Notes: generated from the letters alone by a model not told the origin. Positions 1 through 11,940 are shown, counted from the first letter of the stretch. The stretch: 64,000 bases of DNA from Cavia porcellus (GCF_034190915.1 NW_026947484.1:143442982-143506981), one strand, 5' to 3'. Translations and numbers: made by a program.

Positions 1-379
1 GTGGAGTACATTTTGAGAAAAGCTAGAAATTAAACTGTTTCTGAAGTTAAGACCTTGAAACTTATGAGATAAAGACCATCTCAACTGTCTTACAAATGCT
101 CAAAAACCTAAAAGCAACCATGGACACAGGTCTAAAGGAAAGGAGGAAAATGAAGTGTCATAAAAAAAAAATGTATACAACAATATTAAGAAGGCAACAG
201 AAATTATAAAAAAAAAGAGCTTAGTGGAAATCCTGGAGTATAAAAAACACAGTAACAAAAAAAAAAACCAAACACAAAGACTACTAAAGGAGGTCCCATG
301 GTACAACACAGTAAATGGAAGGAAAAACAACCACCAAGCGATTTGCTGGTAATTCAGCTAATTGTGCAGTCTTGAGAGC

Positions 380-955
380 AGAAAAAAAAAAGTATGAAAA
401 GTAGGCAGGTACTAAATGAAATGTGGGAGACCATATACATACCCCCCAAAATTTTTTAAAAAAGAAAAGGTTCAAAGAAGTGGAAATGAGAATATTTGAA
501 GAAATGGCTGAAAACTCCTCACATTTGATGAAAGAACCTGTACATCAAGAAGCTCAAAGTCTCTAAATAGGATAAACTCAAAAGATCCACTCTAAGACCC
601 ATTATAGTCAGATTGTAAAAAGCCAAACACAAGAGTCTAGAAAGGAGCATGGGAAAAGGAATAAATAACTCACAAGGGAAAAGCATAAAGATCAGGAAGG
701 AATAGGATGACACTTCTAAAGTGCTGATGGGGGGGCTCATAACTGCCAATCAGGAATTGTACATAAAGCAAAATCATCATTCAAAAATACAGGAAAAGTT
801 AAAAGATATCTAGATAAATAAAAACTAAGGTAGCTTTCACCAGAAGACCTGCTTAGAAGAAAGGCTAAAGTCACTCAGATTCAAATGAAAGCACAGCAGA
901 CAGTAACTTGAACGTCAAGAAAAAACAACACAGGTAAATCTACAAGCAAATTACA
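380..955 (+). mobile_element. Ancient L1/HAL1 ORF1 fragment
   Basis: Old L1 ORF1-like sequence, including a segment resembling GCTGAAAACTCCTCACATTT with the AAGAAGCTCA motif, and further on CAGAAGACCTGCTTAGAAG. It is riddled with stops and is followed, after a B1 insertion, directly by L1 3' UTR rather than ORF2. Confidence 0.6.
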
Positions 956-956
956 C

Positions 957-1082
957 TGCTGTACAGCCATAATCCTAGTTACTCGGAAGGCTGAGGTAGG
1001 AGAATTCTGAGTTTGACGCTAGCCTAGTAGGCCAGTTATTGAGACCTTAACTCAAAAAAACAAAGAAAAGCAACAAAAACAA
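957..1082 (+). repeat. B1-like SINE
   Basis: Diverged 7SL-derived SINE: CATAATCCTAGTTACTCGGA, then GGCTGAGGTAGGAGAATTC, with an A-rich tail after GAGACC. Confidence 0.75.
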
Positions 1083-1194
1083 CCCTCAAAAGCCTAAGGA
1101 CTTAAGCACATTATAGTTCTGGTTTGTAACTCTTGTTTATATTTCACTTCTGTTAGTAGTAATCACCAGGGTAACCATTGAGGAAAAAAACCTT

Positions 1195-1800
1195 AAACCT
1201 GCACATGATATTTACAGTAGCTTTACTCATAAGCAAAAACCTGTAAGCAAGTCTTTCAGCAAATGCCCTTTAGTAGGTGAATGGATAAACTGGTTCATCC
1301 AAATGATGGAAAATTATTCCATGCTAAAAAGAAATGAGCTGCGAGCCATGAAAAGCAAGAAAATTTAAGTAAATAATACTAAATGAAAGTAAGCAAACCA
1401 AAATGACTACATACTGTATGAGTCCAACTATGAATTTTGGAAAAAAGCAAAACTACAGAAACAGAGGTTTCCAGGGTTTGGGAAGTTGGGGAAAGAAGCA
1501 TGAATACAGAGAATACAGACGACTTTTACAGCAATAAAACAACTCTGTGATCCTCTAACGGTAGCTATATGTCATTGTTCAATATAGAATATACAATTCC
1601 AAGAGTGAAGATTAATGTAACCCATGGACTTTAGATGATAACTGTGTAAAGGCTCACCACTTACAGAAAAGTATACCAATCTGGCACAAGCGATGATGGT
1701 GAGGGAGGGGGCGTGCAAAGTTTGTGAAGAATCCTTATACTCTTTTTCTCCCCTGAACCTAAAACTACCCTAAAAAGTGAAGTTTATTAATTAAATATAA
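1195..1800 (+). mobile_element. L1M-type 3' end
   Basis: Contains TGAATGGATAAACTGGTTCA, a TACTGTATGAGTCCAACTAT block and an A-rich end, all typical of old L1 ORF2-end/3' UTR sequence. Lies just downstream of ORF1-like sequence. Confidence 0.75.
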
Positions 1801-2034
1801 AAGGAAACAATTTTAAAAAAGAACTGGAAATAAACAAACAAAAAATAATACAGTAAGAATTTAGGAAAAAATAACATTTGTAGAAAACAGCAAGATGACA
1901 GAAACAAATTTTTTTGTATATAAAAAAATTTTTTTTTGCTCAGTTTGTGTAAAGGATCGTCTAAACTACTGGAATTGCCACCAGTGGTAGGTATGTCATT
2001 GTTATTGTGACCTCATTCTGTACCTGAATTTACC

Positions 2035-2245
2035 CTAAAAAAGGTGACTCATGGTAGACGCCCAGATAGTTTCAGGATGGTGGATGGCCATGCTGGAGCC
2101 CAAGTTATCAGCCTGACCTCCAGACCTTCCAGAGTATGATAGGAGGATTGACACTGAATTCAGTCACATGGCAATCATTCATTCAATCACATCTATTGAA
2201 TAACAAAGTTCCAATAAAAACTCAAGACATCTGAAGCACAAGTGC
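2035..2245 (+). mobile_element. ERVL/MLT2-like LTR fragment
   Basis: Contains GAATTCAGTCACATGGCAAT and an AATAAAAACTCAAGACATCT block, reminiscent of the polyadenylation region of MLT2-type LTRs. Family assignment is from memory and tentative. Confidence 0.45.
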
Positions 2246-2639
2246 ATTTTCTAGTTGATAAGACAATAGCATGCTGTGATGGTAAAGTATCCTAAGTACA
2301 TAAAATCTTCATGTTTAAGACATTCCTAGGTCTTGTCCTGTCTTTTCTTTTTGGCTGGTTTTAATCTGTACCCTTTAGAATGGAATTACAATAGTAAGTG
2401 TAGTGCTTTCCTAAGTGCTGAGTAGTTCTAGTGAATTGCTGAATGTGAGGAAGTAGTAGGCATTCTGAAATTCGAAATCAGGTGGTCACAGTGCTGGTGA
2501 CTAGAGAACTCCAAGCCTGAAGCTTTTATCTAATGTCAGGCCAATCTTTTTGGGGAACTGTGCTGTAAATCAGTAAAATTTAACCAGTAGTTAGCATCAG
2601 AATTTATTGAATCTTACCTATATCTTAAATATATATAGA

Positions 2640-4012
2640 TGGCAATATTCAACTAAAGGCAGATTGGTAAAATGGATTAAAACTGGATCAACTCCATGTT
2701 ACTTAAAAGGATTCATACCCAAATATACATATGAACTGAAAGTGAAAGGGTAGGAAATGATAGTCAATGCAAACAATAACCAAAAGAACAGAGATGGTGT
2801 CATGGTTTATGTCTGTGTCCCCCAGGCCTCATGAGTTTGAACTGTGCATTTGTGATTAGTTCACTGTCTAGTGCTTACATTAATGGTGTCAGTTCTCCAC
2901 CTACACAGGGGTGGAGCCAGGATGTGATGTAATGGCAGGAAGAAGGTGTGTCTTGCTTTTCGCTAGTTCCAGCTTGCTGTTTGCAGCCTCCATGAACTGC
3001 AGCCCAGCCATGCCCGCCTGCCTTAGAGCCAAGTGAGTGTGGACTGAAACCTCCAAAAGCTGTAAGAAATAAATCTTTTCTTTCCTAAATTTGGGCTTCA
3101 GGTATTTTGTCTCAGTGACAAGTAAAAAGTAACTAAGACAGATGGCTACACTAATGTTAAACAAGGTAAGACTTTAAATAGTTTGTTATAGGAGATAAAG
3201 GATATTATATCTTAATAAGAGCCTATTCATCAAGAAGACATAACAATAACAAACATACAGTATATCTACCAGAGCATCAAAATACATGGAACAAAAATTT
3301 ACACAACTGAAGGAAGATATGGACAGTTGCAAGAGACAATGATTACTACTACTACATTAAGAGAAGAGCAGAGAAATTATGAAATGTAAACTTATGTAGC
3401 ATCTATGAAAAAATTGTAATGGTTTCTCAAAAATTTAGGTATAGTTACAACTTCATAATTACATCCCAAGCATACTATATATCCTCCAAAATTTAAGAGG
3501 TGCTCAAAAACCTGCATGAAAATGTTCATAGTGACATCATTCAAAAAGCAGTCAAGCATTCAAATAGTGAAAAAGTAGAAAGAACCTGAATGTCCTGACA
3601 AAACAATAAACAAAAAACAAAATATTTGGTATGTATCCATAAAATGGATATTATTCAGTCATAAAAGCAATGAGGTAATAATACGTTATACCATGAATGA
3701 ACCTTGAGAACATTATACTAAGTGAAATAAACTAGATGCAAAAAAAAAAAATCACAGATTACTTAATCTCATTTAAATAAAATTATCTAGAATAGGCAAA
3801 CAGAAAAGGACAAATAGCTAATTGGTGACTATAAAAGTTTGGGAGGAAATGAGAGTAGGTGGGTAGTTAATGTATATTGGTTTCCATTTTGGGTAATGTA
3901 AGTGCCTGGAACTACAGTGCTGATACAACATTATAAATACACCAAATGGCTTCAGACTGAATACTATCAAATGGTTAAAGTAATAAATTTTATGTTATAT
4001 AAATATTACCAT
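2640..4012 (+). mobile_element. L1 ORF2-3' UTR fragment, split by an LTR
   Basis: The ORF2-like stretch (CAAGAAGACATAACAATAAC; ACACAACTGAAGGAAGATAT) and the 3' UTR (GAACCTTGAGAACATTATAC) run on the + strand, heavily decayed. A MaLR LTR interrupts the homology at 2798-3140. Confidence 0.8.
2798..3140 (+). mobile_element. Solo MaLR-type LTR
   Basis: 343 bp beginning TGTCATGGTTT and ending CTAAGACA, flanked by a perfect 5-bp duplication GATGG (2793-2797 and 3141-3145), as expected for ERVL-MaLR insertions. It contains AAGAAATAAATCTTTTC, a typical MaLR 3' region with a polyadenylation signal. It is inserted in an older L1, which dates it as younger than that L1. Confidence 0.85.
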
Positions 4013-4014
4013 CG

Positions 4015-4710
4015 TTTTTACAACACTTTATGTTCCCTCAAATATTGTCTTCTTAGTACGTTTGTGACACAATGATTCTTGTGAGTTGATACCCCACATA
4101 TCACATCTTAGTCCTTTTTACTACCTTTTCCTTTTCCTTCCCATCTCTAGGATACTCTTCCATCTGCAAAATGTCCATCTCTCTGTTTCTATTTTTTATT
4201 TTACTCTTTACTTCTACTTAGTCATATACGAGAAACCATGCAATATTTAAGCTTGTGTGTTGACTAATTCTAATTAGAATTATAGATTTATGGTGTATCC
4301 ATTTTGCTATGACTCAAACAGCTTCTTCTGTGTGGCTATATAGTACTCCATTGTGCATGTTACCACATTTTCTTTATCATTTTATCTGCTCATGGATAAA
4401 TAGGCTGTTTCCAAGATCTAGCAACTGTGAGTTATAAACTTGGGTATATGTGTATCATGTAATATGATGTTTTTAACTCTTTTGATACAAAAGAGGTATA
4501 TCTAGGTCAAATGGAATTTGTACTTTTAGTTTTTTGAAGAAATCCTGTATTCATTATCCACAGTGGTTGTAAAAAGGGTTTCATTTTCCCCAAACCTTGC
4601 CAGTGTCTCATTTTTTGAGTTCAGAATGATCCCCATTCTTTCTGTAATAAGATAGAATCTCAGCATTGTTTTGATTTGCATTTCTCTAATGGATTATTTT
4701 CCTAATTATT
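4015..4710 (-). mobile_element. L1 3' end, antisense
   Basis: Reverse-strand L1: ATAGTACTCCATTGTGCATG, GTTTCCAAGATCTAGCAACT, then TTGATTTGCATTTCTCTAAT. It ends immediately before the exon 6 donor region. Confidence 0.8.
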
Positions 4711-4771
4711 ATATTAATCCAGAACCAGATACAGACAAAACATGAAAAAAAAATAGCTGCATATTACATAC

Positions 4772-4985
4772 CTGTTAAAGCTGCTGGTTTGGACAGTGTA
4801 CTGTATTGGTTTTGTGTGGAGATTACACTTTGCCGGGGACTTAGTGTTGGTGATGTAACAAGTGAAAGCTCCTCAATAATAATACTGCTTTTGGGATGAT
4901 TCTTGGGAAGTTCATTTAATCTTTGCTCTAATGAATACTTTAGAAGATCCAACTTTTGACTTGATTCATTAAATCTTGCTTGAGC
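4772..4985 (-). CDS. PKN2: PKN2 exon 6 (HR1c end, linker to C2)
   Basis: This 214-nt exon encodes about residues 257-327 plus the first base of codon 328. Acceptor: TTTTTTCCCTTGGAAG|GCTCAAGC. Donor: TTAACAG|GTATGT. The peptide reads [20 protein letters not shown] and [20 protein letters not shown], closing HR1c, then a Ser/Thr/Pro-rich linker with SPTLSPRQS and [10 protein letters not shown] leading toward the C2-like domain. The next exon, expected to start the C2 domain, is not in the remaining 4.77 kb to the left, so intron 6 runs off the window. The linker holds several SP-type candidate phosphosites. The frame is fully intact. Confidence 0.97.
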
Positions 4986-5072
4986 CTTCCAAGGGAAAAA
5001 ATAATTGTCATTTAAATAATCACACTCTTTAAATAATACATTTAATAAACAAACTAAAATATTTAAAATTAC
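4986..5072 (-). other. PKN2: PKN2 intron 5, 87 bp, stop-free and in frame
   Basis: This very short intron starts GTAATT and ends TTGGAAG. Its length is a multiple of three, it is in phase 0, and it has no in-frame stop. Retention would insert 29 hydrophobic/aromatic-rich residues ([10 protein letters not shown]...FFPWK) into the HR1c coiled coil without a frameshift. The splice call relies on the established exon junction in PKN2. Confidence 0.9.
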
Positions 5073-5218
5073 TTCTGAAAGTGCTTTTCTGTCTGTTACT
5101 TTTCCTGAGCCAAGTAATTTCATTACATTCTTTGCACCTTCTGCTACTGCAAACTCTATCCTAAAATGATGCCTTAATTCTTCCATTCGAAGTTCAAGAG
5201 GGCTTATCACAGGTTTTG
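5073..5218 (-). CDS. PKN2: PKN2 exon 5 (start of HR1c)
   Basis: This 146-nt exon encodes about residues 208-256. Acceptor: CTTCCCCAATAG|CAAAACC, after a long polypyrimidine tract. Donor: TCAGAA|GTAATT. The peptide reads [40 protein letters not shown] and VTDRKALSE. This is the first helix of the third HR1 repeat, with the GAKNVM/GSGKV loop typical of PKN HR1 repeats. It is separated from exon 6 by an intron of only 87 bp that is in phase 0 and lacks stop codons, so genomic translation reads straight through both exons. I place the splice boundaries by GT/AG and by the known junction ALSE|AQARF. Confidence 0.97.
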
Positions 5219-5928
5219 CTATTGGGGAAGAAAAAAACAAACATTATTTGAACCATTTATTTGACTTTTTAACATGCAGTGATTGAAAACTGAAAAATAA
5301 CCATTTCTTATGACATTAAAAGTTTAAAAATCAATAAATACTGAAGTAAAAGAGACACAGGTTGAAATGTAACGCTTTCCATTTTAGCCATTATATAGTG
5401 AATTAACAAATCTACAAATAAGAATTTAGAACTAAAGATATTGCTATATGATCACATCAGACCAAAACACAATTGTTCTCTGTATCTGCAGGTTCAAGAT
5501 AATCTGACCACCTCAGAATTAACAATGTTTGGGGGGAACAATGGCCTCCTGACAACCTTTTTCCCTGTCAGTATTCCCCCAAACAATACATTAACTACCT
5601 GCATACCACTGACATTGTATTAGACATTACAGGTAATCAATTTAAAGAGTGAAGATGGTATATATTATGTGAAAGTATCAGACCATTTTATACTTTTATA
5701 TAAAGGACTTATGTATTCATGGATTCTGGTATCCATCAGAATCCTGGAACCAATCTCCCAAACATACTGAGGGATAAGTGTAGTTTCTGGCCCTACTTCT
5801 GTCAAATACCTGTAAGTATTCCTTTTGGAATTAAAAAACAAAACAAAACCAGAAAGGCAAAACAATACTTTCAAACAGGCAACAGATTTTTAAAAAACAA
5901 TTAGAATTTTTTTAAAGATGAATACATG

Positions 5929-6106
5929 GCCAAGTGTAGTAGTGGCTCACATCTATAATCTAATTTGGGGCTGAGGCAAAAGCTTTTGTGGAAAATTTAG
6001 CAAGGCTCTCTCTCAAAGTAAAAAATTTAAAGGGCTGAAAGCAGCAGTACTTGCCTAATATGATAGAGGCCCTGGCTTTAGTCTCAAGAAAACACACACA
6101 CATACC
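5929..6106 (+). repeat. B1+ID composite SINE
   Basis: A B1-like left part (GTGGCTCACATCTATAATCT) is joined to an ID-like right part (GCAGTACTTGCC...GAGGCCCTGGCTTTAG). This is the layout of B1-dID elements of non-murid rodents. Confidence 0.65.
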
Positions 6107-6140
6107 CCTGTAAAACTAAGAAATACATTCTTGTTTTCCT

Positions 6141-6328
6141 CCTTTCTTTTGTGGTACTGGAAAATTGAACCCAGGCTCTCTGCGTTGAGCTATATTGCCA
6201 GAACTTTTCTAATTTTTGAATTTTTAAACAAGGTCTCACTAAATCGCTAAGCTGCCCAGTGTGGGCTTGAACTTGTGATCTTCTGCCCCACCTCCTAGAA
6301 TGCTGACATGCACTACCACACCAGACTA
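6141..6328 (-). repeat. B1+ID composite SINE, antisense
   Basis: An ID-like half (TGAACCCAGGCTCTCTGC...GAGCTATATTGCC) is followed by an antisense B1 half (GGTCTCACTAAATCGC...ACACCAGAC). Confidence 0.7.
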
Positions 6329-6508
6329 AGAAATATATTCTTTATCAGTATCTTCTTGAAATATGAGGGTCAAAATCTGAAAGTGTAATATTCAAGATAA
6401 AACAATATAGTGTCACACTCTCTTAATTTGAAGCACTCTTTCCTATGCAACACTAAGTCAACACTATGCTCATAAAAGAACATTGACAGTTTATGTCTAT
6501 TCCATCAC

Positions 6509-6626
6509 CATTATCAAAAGCCAATTCATTGGTCTGGACTGCCTGAAGAATCTGCATTCGTATGACTTCTATTTTTGTCTTGCTGTCCTGGAGCAGCTGC
6601 TGAGCAGTACCATGGAGTTTCCGATC
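6509..6626 (-). CDS. PKN2: PKN2 exon 4 (HR1b second helix)
   Basis: This 118-nt exon encodes about residues 169-207 plus the first base of codon 208. Acceptor: CTTTTAATAG|GATCGG. Donor: GATAATG|GTGATGG, weaker than consensus at +3 to +5. The peptide is [20 protein letters not shown] followed by [19 protein letters not shown], the second helix of the HR1b coiled coil, with no stop or frameshift. It lies between intron 3 (9754 bp) and intron 4 (1290 bp). An open frame on the opposite strand over the same bases is only a shadow of this exon. Confidence 0.97.
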
Positions 6627-7109
6627 CTATTAAAAGTAAGTTTGAAAAAAACACTTTCATATCTTTTAAATAGATCAGTTGATATATCAGCAAGTGAAAA
6701 GCAGTTAAAACATTTGTAATGTAATATAACAACAACATAATATAAAACTTACATTATGATAACTGAGAAAAACAACTCCATTAGGTAAGATAATCTGAGC
6801 AAAAAACCAAGAGAACCTTATTGCTGTTTTTAAAATTAAATAATTATATGCAGAGTCTGCCAAAAAAGTAATCAGAAAAAGAAAAGCTTATATAAATATC
6901 TTAATGCTAAATGTACTGAGATATCATGAGCTTAACACAAGTTACTTTTGGCCTCTGCAATTACAAGAGGCTCTAAAAGTGGAGGTCCTTAAATCCAGAC
7001 ATTTACTAGTATGGTCAGCTGCTGAAGTGTGGTACATTTTTTTGACGGTCTCTTTTTGTCTTTCGATATATATACACACCTTAGGCATGCAAAACAATGC
7101 TTAGTAATT

Positions 7110-7595
7110 ACATATATAAAAAGTATGTATATATTTATATATATGCTTACTACAAACTAATTTTCATCTTTACCTTTCATAGTAACCTTCTTTATGTATG
7201 TGTGTATTAAAAGGCACCTAAAATCTACTCTTAGTATGAAATATTATAGTCCTCATACATATGAGATCTCCATACTTATTCATCATAACCTAACTGTAAA
7301 TTTTTACCCTGTAACCTGCTTACCCCATTTCTTCTTATCCTGGGGACCACCACTCTGCACTGTTTCTATTTATTCAACTTTAGTTTTTAATAGTCTATGT
7401 ATAAATACAATCATATATTATTTTTATTTCTTTGTTTTGTTTCACAGAATACCCTCCACATTCTTCCAAATTAGCACAAATGGCAGTATGCCCTTTTTGA
7501 AGACTGAATAACACTTCACTGTGTATGTTATATGTGTACTACACAATTTCTTTACTCATCTGATGACAGGTAATGAAGGTTGATTGACTCTCATT
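7110..7595 (-). mobile_element. L1 3' end, antisense
   Basis: Contains CTTATCCTGGGGACCACCAC and TGAATAACACTTCACTGTGT, typical of the antisense L1 ORF2-end/3' UTR. Confidence 0.65.
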
Positions 7596-7989
7596 ACTTT
7601 TTAAAAGCAAACCAAATCCAAAGTTACATTTGTAATTTCCTCTTGCCTTTTGCTTTATAAAAACAAAATACAATGCATTCTACTTTATTCTGATCAATAA
7701 CTTTCCAACTTAAAAGCATGTAATGGGTATCTCTGTGAATAAATCTAAAACATTTAGATGACCTCTTTTCTATGATGACAGCTAAATCAGGGAATTCACA
7801 TATGAAGACAAAACACAGTTAATTACAGACGGCATTTTCAAAATGTTCACTTAAAATTCTGCTTTACAAAAAGACAAACATATAAAATAGCATGTTAACA
7901 ATAGTGACCATCTTTGAATATCAAAAATAAAGAGATCTCAATAAAGCTGAAGAGAAAGTTAAAATTCTGTCATCTCTTAAAATTTCAAC

Positions 7990-8088
7990 AGAGCCAGCAC
8001 TTGGGAGGCAGGGCAAATGCCTGGGCCGCATAGTAAGTTCAAGAAGACTAAACTTCATGAGACTTCTTCTTAAAAAAACCAAAAGATT
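7990..8088 (+). repeat. B1-like SINE fragment
   Basis: GCCAGCACTTGGGAGGCAGG then CATAGTAAGTTCAAGAAGAC; truncated and diverged. Confidence 0.6.
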
Positions 8089-8169
8089 TCAACAAAGGTA
8101 GTAAATTAAATGAAATAATGTTTCCACTACACCTTTATTTAGTTCCATTAACACTGAATGCAAATGATG

Positions 8170-8888
8170 GAGGAACTATAGTAGCCTAAATAATGGCTTA
8201 CTCATAGATGATCATCTTCTAATCCCGGAACTTTGTTAATGCTACCTTACATGCAAAAGGGATTTAACTCAGCAAATTGAAATGAGACTACCAATTATTT
8301 GACCCTGGATTACAGATGTAGGACCAATGTAATCAAAGGGTCTTCAAAGGTTCAAGAAGGAAGCAGAAGAGGTTAGAGTGATGTGATGAGAGAACTCAAC
8401 CTACTGTTGGCTAGCTTGGAAGACAGAGAATCATGATCCAGAAAAGGCAAGGAAACATTATTGTCAGAATCCTTCAAAAGGGCACACAGCCCTGTCAATA
8501 CCTTGATTTTAGTTCTGTGAGATTTATTTCAGACAAAATAACTGCAAAAACTGTAACAAATTTTGCAGTATGTGATGTTCACATTCTTTGGAACTGGTAT
8601 ATGCACTGAACACATTTAACTTCTGTCTTCATCCTTTCCCTTCTTCCATCTGTCTCTTGATTTCCTTCTCATGTGAGTAATTTATTTTGGTCTTTATTTA
8701 TACTTTGGGTTTTTCAAGACAGCACATGGTATTTAAGCCTGTGTGTCTGATTCATTTTATTTAACATTATAGTCTCAAGGTGCATCCATTTCCCTACAAC
8801 TGACTCAAGTTTATCTTCCTTTATTATGTTGCTTTAAACCACTAAATTTGTGATAATTTGTTACAGCAACCTTAGAAAACAAATAGAA
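8170..8888 (+). mobile_element. MLT1-like LTR, interrupted by L1
   Basis: The left part (about 8170-8530) has CCTTACATGCAAAAGGGATT and ATACCTTGATTTTAGTTCTG. The right end (about 8826-8888) has TTTAAACCACTAAATTTGTG and ATTTGTTACAGCAACC. Between them lies an antisense L1-like fragment (8545-8822). Confidence 0.7.
8545..8822 (-). mobile_element. L1 3' fragment, antisense
   Basis: Contains TATTTAAGCCTGTGTGTCTG and AAGGTGCATCCATTTCC, similar to the antisense L1 ends elsewhere in the window (for example 4225-4310). It is inserted in the MLT1-like LTR. Confidence 0.55.
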
Positions 8889-9067
8889 AGTTTACCAAGT
8901 ATTGAGAACGTTATCTCTGTCTTTGAAAATTGCATTAGTGGGTATCTACAAATAAAGAAATTAATACATAAAACAGAGTCAAAATTAAGAAGTACTTATG
9001 CATTAGGAGGGTCAAACTTTACAAATTATTTAGGCATCTTTACTTTTACCAATAAAACAATTTTTTG

Positions 9068-9631
9068 AAATCGAAATTTATTGAACACTTATTAACTGCC
9101 AAATTATACTATACATATAACACCTTAATTTGGAAATAAAATAGCATGTAATCAATCTCTACTTTGTAGGCAATTCAAGACCAACCTGAGATAAGAATTA
9201 TTTGGGCAGCACATTTTTAATAAATCAAGCACTCAGATATACTATATGATACTGTATAGAAGGCAACAGAGATATGAATGATGGAGTGGTAATTTTGTCT
9301 ATATATAACTGCAAGAAAAGTGAGCTATAACGTAGTCTGCTAAAACCAAACTCCATGAAAGAAAAAAAGTCGATTTGCAAACTTACAGTTTTTCTTCCAT
9401 TTTTTTCTTAATCGCTAAAGTCAGTTGCTTTAAGAAGATTACTGTCAGATTTTATTCTTTAATTGAATTTTTGGAGTATCAATTTATGCTATGAAGTAGA
9501 CATAAACACACACATACACATTTTCCTTAATAAGGACACTAGCTTGCTCAGTGTTTCCATATGACAACTACACATACTAAAATAATAAGTATTTCTTTCC
9601 CGGCAAGAGGAAAAGCACATAAAAAGAATTA

Positions 9632-9669
<38 letters not shown>

Positions 9670-9950
9670 ACTCCCCATAATGAAGGTAATCATAATGTAC
9701 TGTAAACATGAATGACCAAAAATCAAAAATAAATATTCTCCTTCCAAACTTAAAATTACTTACTGTAATTCTTCTATCTATCTACTATAAGGAACATCAG
9801 ATAAACCAAAGATTTAAAATAACTATCTAAGAGAAAAACTTAGTATCCCAAAACTCAATTTAATGAAATAAATATATTTTACAATTAGATTGGTATGATT
9901 CCAAATTGCTTTGTATGTAAAACTGGCTATTTTCAGAAAGTCTTAGGTTT
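9068..9950. other. Mostly unassigned intron; AT microsatellite
   Basis: The segment includes a possible MIR/L2 scrap (ATTTATTGAACACTTATTAA at 9073) and an (AT)n tract near 9634-9667. It also holds a short L1-3'-end-like block (AATGAAGGTAATCATAATGT at 9679). The rest is unrecognised. Confidence 0.4.
9634..9667. repeat. (AT)n microsatellite
   Basis: Uninterrupted alternating AT, about 34 bp. Confidence 0.95.
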
Positions 9951-9954
9951 CCTA

Positions 9955-10051
9955 GGGGCTGGGGATTTAGCTCAGTGGCATAAGCACCTGCCGCTTGCAA
10001 GCAGGCAGTTGTGAGTTTGATCCCTGGTACCGATAAAAAAAAAAAAAAAAA
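9955..10051 (+). repeat. Young tRNA-derived (ID-type) SINE
   Basis: GGGGCTGGGGATTTAGCTCA (Pol III A box) and GAGTTTGATCCCTGGTACC (B box), then CGAT and an A17 tail. Flanked by near-identical direct repeats, AGAAAGTCTTAGGTTTC on the left and AGAAAGTCTTGGTTTC on the right. Confidence 0.95.
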
Positions 10052-10054
10052 GGA

Positions 10055-11790
10055 AGAAAGTCTTGGTTTCTTGCAGAAATTATGTAAAAGGGGATACCAC
10101 TTTGTAAAATACAGAGCTCTTATAAGCATCAGATAATACTAGAATTATATTGCTTGGCATTTAACTGACCTTAAAACATTATCCTTTAGGCCCATAAAAT
10201 AATAATAATCTTATTTCAGTAAAGTTCTAACGTAAAAATATAAATATTAAAAAAACCATACAGTTGTAATACTAGGTTTTTAAATTAAGTTATAACTTTT
10301 ATTTTATTGCTATATGAAATAACAGTAGGTTTCACATCAGTTTTTTGGAAATACTACTTTTATTAACTATTTCAATTCAGAATGTAAAGTATAGCACTGG
10401 TATTTTACTTAAAAAGTGATTTTCTCCCTGTAGATTTCTGGAGGATGCACACAAATATCAAAGCATGATGAAAACTCTTAAAGCTGACTTGAGATTTTAC
10501 CTATCAGAGACAATGTACAGTTACTATATCAGTTTTATGCTTTCTTGCATGCAATGAATTTTTTTATTGAGCACCTAATATGTAGAAGGAGATAAGGTGG
10601 ACTCAAAATATATAAAATTATTTACATATTTAAGAATTACTGATTTTTATAAATACTCAGGGAAAATGTTTATGCATTTTTGCTGAACCACATGAAAATG
10701 TTAATATTTAACTGATTTTGAACTACGAAACAGCAATTTCATATGGTCCAATCACCATATCACTCCAAAGTGCCTGATGATTATATCTGGAATGTGTAAC
10801 AGCAGCAAAAACTATAGATTTTATGATTTTTAAGTCCATGGTGGATAATAGGACAACACTTGCATATAACTTTCAAATAAGTGAGCCAATCATTGTCTTC
10901 ATTTTTCCACCCCATATTTATGGCTTACTTTCCATATGTTAAACATTGTCAATTCCAGTAAAAATGCAAATAGTAGTCAGGATGCTGCTCTTTTGAAGGT
11001 TATAGTCTTATAAAACAGACATAGCTAATTACATATGCATCAGAAAGTTAAAAGCAGATGAAGGAAATTTCAAATGAAAGTGAGCCTAGTTTTCCACTGG
11101 TGGAATTCAGAGTTTTTCTTAGTTATTAGTGTAGATAAGCCTGAAATATGCCCAGAATGAAAGAATTCTTGTGTTTTTAACACACACATACACACATACC
11201 CCGAATCAACCCAAACCAAACAACATGACAATGACCAAAAAAAAAAAACCTCATAAAGAGCAAGTATCTTGACTGTGGTGATGGTATATGTATGTGTGTG
11301 TGTGTCCCCAATATTTATGTCCATGAATTAGATCATAATAAAACTAGTGACTAAAGTGTTGGAGGTTGAACCCTGATAGATAGGCATATTTGAATGAGTA
11401 AAAAGTATGAGCTATTTTGGGAGCAAAAATGCTATAAGAAAGGGTACAAAATACTAGAAAGAACCCTAGATTTCAATAAATAGCTGGATTTGTTATCTCA
11501 ATATATGAACAGGAGACATCCCTTCAACATGCTTGTCAAATTCTCAGAGATCACTGTAAAAAATCAATGGTGCTAAGAGGTACAAACACTCAGTGAAGAA
11601 ATGCCAAGACATACTATTCCCTAGAAAGCAGACAGAGTAAAACAGTTGCATCACATCGCTCAGACTGTGAATAATCAAAACATCTTAATATATAAGGGAG
11701 AAAATGAAAATAATTATATACAAATATGAAACAAAGAACATTGCGTAAATTTCATGTTAACAGAAGATAAGTGGTAATAAATGGTACAGC
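10055..11790. other. Unassigned intron
   Basis: No gene or clear repeat recognised, apart from an L2/MIR-like scrap (TTATTGAGCACCTAATATGT at 10564) and a short (GT)n tract near 11288-11304. Confidence 0.4.
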
Positions 11791-11885
11791 AGTACTATTT
11801 GTACTAAAATATATTATTGTACTAAATATTGTTCTGATTACTGAAGCTACAGTGATAACCAAGACAATGTCACTCACTGGCAGCA

Positions 11886-11940
11886 GGTAAGGTGGTACAC
11901 ACCTGCATCCTAGCAGTCTTGGAGACTCAGGCAAGTAAAA
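11886..11940 (+). repeat. B1-like SINE fragment
   Basis: AAGGTGGTACACACCTGCAT then GAGACTCAGGCAAG; only the left end is present. Confidence 0.55.

Noticed and set aside
4764..5240. One continuous 158-codon exon spanning PKN2 exons 5 and 6
   Set aside because: The 87-bp middle part has GT/AG ends and is absent from the PKN2 protein as I know it; the frame is open only because the intron is in phase and stop-free.
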